In this document: positions 29,853 to 32,691 of the stretch, piece by piece
How the letters are laid out: each line of letters begins with the position of its first letter
How positions within the stretch are numbered: position 1 is the stretch's first letter
Origin: Micromonospora globispora
GTDB taxonomy: Bacteria > Actinomycetota > Actinomycetes > Mycobacteriales > Micromonosporaceae
Reading direction: 5' to 3'
Assembly (NCBI RefSeq): GCF_003857015.1
Contig: NZ_QGGF01000235.1
Coordinates: 1-32,691, forward strand
Length of the DNA stretch: 32,691 bases
The notes under the pieces: model-generated
Databases searched by the model: none
The model's input: the letters and a program-made list of their open reading frames with translations, nothing else
Told to the model about the DNA's origin: nothing
Position numbers and translations under genes: made by a program

Positions 29853-32066
29853 TCAGCTAAGTCGGTGGTCGAGGGCGGTGTGGCGGCGGCCGGCGCCGAC
29901 GGTGCGCACGGCGGCGGCGAGGGCGCGACGGGAGCCGACGAGGACGACGAGTTTCTTGGCGCGGGTGACGGCGGTGTAGAGCAGGTTGCGTTGCAGCATC
30001 ATCCACGCGCTCGTGGTGAGGGGGATGACGACGGCGGGGTATTCGGAGCCTTGGGAGCGGTGGATGGTCATGGCGTAGGCGTGGGCGAGTTCGTCGAGTT
30101 CGTCGAAGTCGTAGTCGATGCTTTCGTCCTCGTCGGTGCGCACCGTGAGGGTCTGTTCCTCGGGGGAGAGGGCGGTGACGATGCCGAGGGTGCCGTTGAA
30201 GACACCGGCCTGGCCCTTGTCGTAGTTGTTGCGGATCTGGGTGACCTTGTCGCCGATCCGGAACACCCGCCCACCCATGCGCCGCTCCGGCTGGCCCTCA
30301 CGGTGCGGCGTGAGGCGCTGCTGCAGCAGGGTGTTGAGGGTGCCGGCGCCGGCGGGGCCGCGGTGCATGGGGGTGAGGACCTGCACGTCCCGGCGCGGAT
30401 CCAGGCCGAACTTCGCTGGTATTCGGGTGCATGCGACCTCGACGGTGAGCGCGGCGGTGGCGTCGGTGTCGTCGCAGGCGAACAGGAAGAAGTCCGACAG
30501 GCCTTCCAGGAGGGGTGGGCGGCCGGCGTTGATGCGGTGGGCGTTGGTGACGACGCCGGACTGGGCGGCCTGGCGGAAGATCTGCGTCAACCGCACCCGG
30601 GGGATCGCCGGGGCGGTGAGCAGGTCGCGCAGGACTTCCCCGGCGCCGACGGAGGGAAGTTGGTCGACGTCGCCGACCAACAGCAGGTGCGCGCCGGGCG
30701 GGACGGCTTTGACGAGTTTGTTGGCCAGGATCAGGTCGAGCATGGACGCTTCGTCGACGACGAGCAGGTCCACGTCGAGGGGGTTGTCCCGGTCGTAGGA
30801 GGCGTCCCCGCCGGGACGCAGTTGCAGCAGCCGGTGCACGGTGGCCGCGGGGTGGCCGGTGAGCTCGGACAGGCGTTTGGCGGCCCGGCCGGTCGGGGCG
30901 ACGAGGGTGACCTTGGCCTTCTTAGCGGCGGCGAGTTCGACGATCGAGCGGACGGTGAAGCTCTTGCCGCAACCCGGCCCGCCCGTCAGCACCGCCACCT
31001 TCGACGTCAGCGCCAGACGGACGGCCTGTTCCTGCTCGGGCGCCAGGTCGGCGCCGGTGCGGGCCTTCAACCACGCGAGGGCCTTGCCCCAGTCAACGCC
31101 GGCGAAGTGGGGCAGCCGGTCGGCCCGGTCGTGCAGCAGCCGCAGCAGGGAGCCGGCCAGGGACTGCTCGGCGCGGTGGAACGGCACCAGGTACACCGCC
31201 TGCACCGGCTCCCCGTCCGGGCCGGGCAGCGCCTCACGGACGACACCCTCGTCGGCGGCGAGGTCGTCGAGGCAGCGGTTGACGAGGTCGCCGGGCACGT
31301 CGAGGATCTTCGTGGCGTCGGCGACGAGCTGTTCGGCGGGCAGGCAGCAATGGCCGGAGTCGGTGGCCTCGGACAGGGTGTACTGCAGCCCGGCCATCAC
31401 CCGCTGGGGGCTGTCGTGGGGGATCCCGACGGCCTGGGCGATGGTGTCAGCGGTCTTGAACCCGATGCCCCACACGTCCGCGGCCAGCCGGTACGGCTCC
31501 TTCGTGACCACGCCGATGGACGCGTCGGCGTACTGCTTGAAGATCCGCACCGCCAGGGACGTCGACACCCCGACACCTTGCAGGAAGACCATCACCTCTT
31601 TGATGGCCTTCTGCTCCTCCCACGCCGCGGTGATCTTCGCGGTGCGTTTCGGCCCCAACCCTGGCACCTCCACCAGCCGGGAGGGTTCCTCCTCGATGAC
31701 CCGCAGGGTGTCCAAGCCGAAGTGCGCCACGATCCGCTCGGCGAACACCGGCCCGATCCCCTTGACCAGGCCCGAGCCGAGGTAGCGCTGGATGCCCTGG
31801 ATCGTGGCCGGCAGCACGGTGGTATAGGAGTCGACCTCGAACTGCCTGCCGTACTGCGGATGCGACGACCACCGCCCCGACAACCGCAGGGTCTCCCCGG
31901 GCTGCGCCCCCAACAACGCACCCACCACGGTCAACAGGTCACTGCTGCGGTCGGTAGCCACTCGGGCGACGGTGTAGCCCGTCTCCTCGTTGACATACGT
32001 CAGCCGCTCCAGCACCGCTTCGAGGGTGGCAAGCGGCACACGGGCGGCGGCGGTCACGGCAACCAT
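29853..32066 (-). CDS. recD2: RecD2-type ATP-dependent DNA helicase
   Basis: Read from ATG 32066 (737 aa); a GTG 48 bases upstream is also possible, and neither has a strong Shine-Dalgarno. The N-terminal region (LATLEAVLERLTYVNEETGY, then GETLRLSGRWSSHPQYGRQF) and the helix-hairpin-helix segments (GIGPVFAERIV, LVEVPGLGPKRTAKI) are typical of RecD2/YrrC. The SF1B motor follows: motif I GGPGCGKSFT, motif II LLVVDEASMLD, LLLVGDVDQLPSVGAGEVL, RLTQIFRQAAQSGVV, and the C-terminal YAMTIHRSQGSEYPAVVIPL and LLYTAVTRAKKLVVLVG. It is a 5'-3' helicase acting in DNA repair outside the RecBCD complex. It looks like a core gene; no recB or recC is adjacent. Confidence 0.93.
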   Translation of the reverse strand: MVAVTAAARVPLATLEAVLERLTYVNEETGYTVARVATDRSSDLLTVVGALLGAQPGETLRLSGRWSSHPQYGRQFEVDSYTTVLPATIQGIQRYLGSGLVKGIGPVFAERIVAHFGLDTLRVIEEEPSRLVEVPGLGPKRTAKITAAWEEQKAIKEVMVFLQGVGVSTSLAVRIFKQYADASIGVVTKEPYRLAADVWGIGFKTADTIAQAVGIPHDSPQRVMAGLQYTLSEATDSGHCCLPAEQLVADATKILDVPGDLVNRCLDDLAADEGVVREALPGPDGEPVQAVYLVPFHRAEQSLAGSLLRLLHDRADRLPHFAGVDWGKALAWLKARTGADLAPEQEQAVRLALTSKVAVLTGGPGCGKSFTVRSIVELAAAKKAKVTLVAPTGRAAKRLSELTGHPAATVHRLLQLRPGGDASYDRDNPLDVDLLVVDEASMLDLILANKLVKAVPPGAHLLLVGDVDQLPSVGAGEVLRDLLTAPAIPRVRLTQIFRQAAQSGVVTNAHRINAGRPPLLEGLSDFFLFACDDTDATAALTVEVACTRIPAKFGLDPRRDVQVLTPMHRGPAGAGTLNTLLQQRLTPHREGQPERRMGGRVFRIGDKVTQIRNNYDKGQAGVFNGTLGIVTALSPEEQTLTVRTDEDESIDYDFDELDELAHAYAMTIHRSQGSEYPAVVIPLTTSAWMMLQRNLLYTAVTRAKKLVVLVGSRRALAAAVRTVGAGRRHTALDHRLS

Positions 32067-32516
32067 CGTGGCGGCTGCCCGATCCGCCCCGCCACCCGCC
32101 CCGGCCGGCGGCACCGACTGCGGCGGTCAGTCCGCTCGCCAGACGCGGCCGGCGAGGTACCGCAACCGGTCCAGGATGTGGCGCTTACCCTCCGCAGGCA
32201 TGGAATCGTTCGCCAGCCGCGGGTGGGTCGCCCTGCTGTCGGCCTCGACCTCACCCGCGCCGCGACCGGGCGCCTGGCTTCCGGAAGGTCCCCGGGCAGG
32301 CGACCCTGCGGAGTGTGGCTCACGGTAGACGCGACCACTTGGTGACCAACTCTCACATCAGCGATGCCTGCGATCACCGCTGGCACTGGCCTTGACCGCA
32401 CGCGACCAGGCCGCGGGCGGTCGCCGGACATTTGTAATGCCATCGGACGCCGCGACTTCACGGCCGGACTACCTCGCAAGCGCATGGGCGGCGGCCTGCT
32501 CCGACGGCGGCGACCG
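32067..32516. other. Region upstream of recD2, no firm gene
   Basis: No convincing complete gene is seen in these 450 bases. On the minus strand a frame ending at 32128 reads MPAEGKRHILDRLRYLAGRV, then WRAD and stop. It is protein-like but very short, perhaps a gene tail or a small protein. The promoter of recD2 would also lie here. Confidence 0.3.
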
Positions 32517-32691
32517 TCAGGAGGTGACCGGCGTCGTCGTACCGGTGGGGCTTGCCGGTGGCGACGCCGGGTCGGTGGACGCGGAGCCGGTGGGCGCCGG
32601 GCTGCTCGGCCCCGGCGTGCCGCCCGACGGGGTCGGACCAGGTGTGGACGGGGCCGGGGGGGGGGTGCCGGACGGGCTGGGAGTGGCGGTG
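32517..32691 (-). CDS. C-terminal Pro/Ser/Thr-rich tail of a protein cut by the right edge
   Basis: The minus frame reading TATPSPSGTPPPAPSTPGPT, then GSASTDPASPPASPTGTTTP, VTS and stop is low-complexity Pro/Ser/Thr, typical of the extracellular linker or tail of secreted or membrane-anchored actinobacterial proteins (for example receptor-like kinases or lipoproteins). Only 57 codons are present, so the family cannot be named. A run of nine G bases in the plus strand (about 32658-32666) encodes part of the Pro run and may be unstable or misread. Confidence 0.55.
   Translation of the reverse strand, partial: TATPSPSGTPPPAPSTPGPTPSGGTPGPSSPAPTGSASTDPASPPASPTGTTTPVTS

Noticed and set aside
29601..32345. 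A 914-codon open frame on the plus strand opposite recD2
   Set aside because: It is the antisense of a clear RecD2 helicase, is Gly/Val/Asp-rich without domains, and arises from GC codon bias.
1..32691. CRISPR array
   Set aside because: No regularly spaced direct repeats with unique spacers were seen anywhere in the window.

Overview
The window is high-GC DNA with strong third-position GC bias, frequent GTG starts and actinobacterial protein families throughout (GntR and ArsR regulators, trypco2 and CHAT proteins, serine-integrase tails, RecD2). A filamentous actinomycete, probably of the Micromonosporaceae, is the best guess. This is inferred from protein style, not from a marker gene.

Layout. 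Positions 1-917 hold the start of a TPR-protein gene (minus strand, runs off the left edge) and an intact tRNA-Leu(GAG). From the tRNA to about 28.7 kb the sequence is a mosaic of defence-like gene sets separated by decayed mobile elements. (i) 1437-5858: one 1473-aa nuclease/STAND/HEAT-repeat protein resembling Avs sensors. (ii) 6353-7036: a broken ISAs1-type transposase. (iii) 7434-10618: a three-gene operon. Its first two proteins carry the same short motif (core DINTAGRDN), at the C-terminus of the small protein and the N-terminus of the large one, as in bacterial amyloid-signalling pairs. (iv) 10782-11710: a 15-bp copy of the tRNA-Leu 3' end, a serine-integrase C-terminal fragment and a decayed 3' half of a tRNA-Val, i.e. 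old integration scars. (v) 11870-15816: two overlapping DUF262 genes, the upstream one with a DUF1524 HNH domain (GmrSD-like). (vi) 15976-17514: a damaged IS701-type transposase. (vii) 17522-20734: a CHAT protease with an N-terminal HTH-like region, followed by a protein made of two trypco2 domains. (viii) 21230-24126: a Pycsar-type operon of nucleotidyl cyclase, E2-like/SEC-C protein and three-helix membrane effector. (ix) 24750-26853: a small GntR regulator, a small Cys-containing protein, a DrmC-like phospholipase-D protein and a frameshifted nuclease-like gene. (x) 27082-28685: an ArsR regulator lacking the CVC metal motif, next to an IS110 transposase remnant.

From about 28.8 kb the window looks like ordinary chromosome: a secreted HNH nuclease, a small conserved protein, the RecD2 helicase, and the Pro/Ser/Thr-rich C-terminal end of a gene leaving the right edge.

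How the parts fit. Most intact genes between 1.4 and 27 kb belong to families tied to phage defence or regulated cell death. Each set is compact, with overlapping or near-abutting genes. The three most unusual are the Pycsar operon with an added E2-like protein, the motif-sharing pair at 7.4-9.9 kb, and the CHAT plus tandem-trypco2 pair. Family assignments come from reading motifs by eye; no database search was possible.
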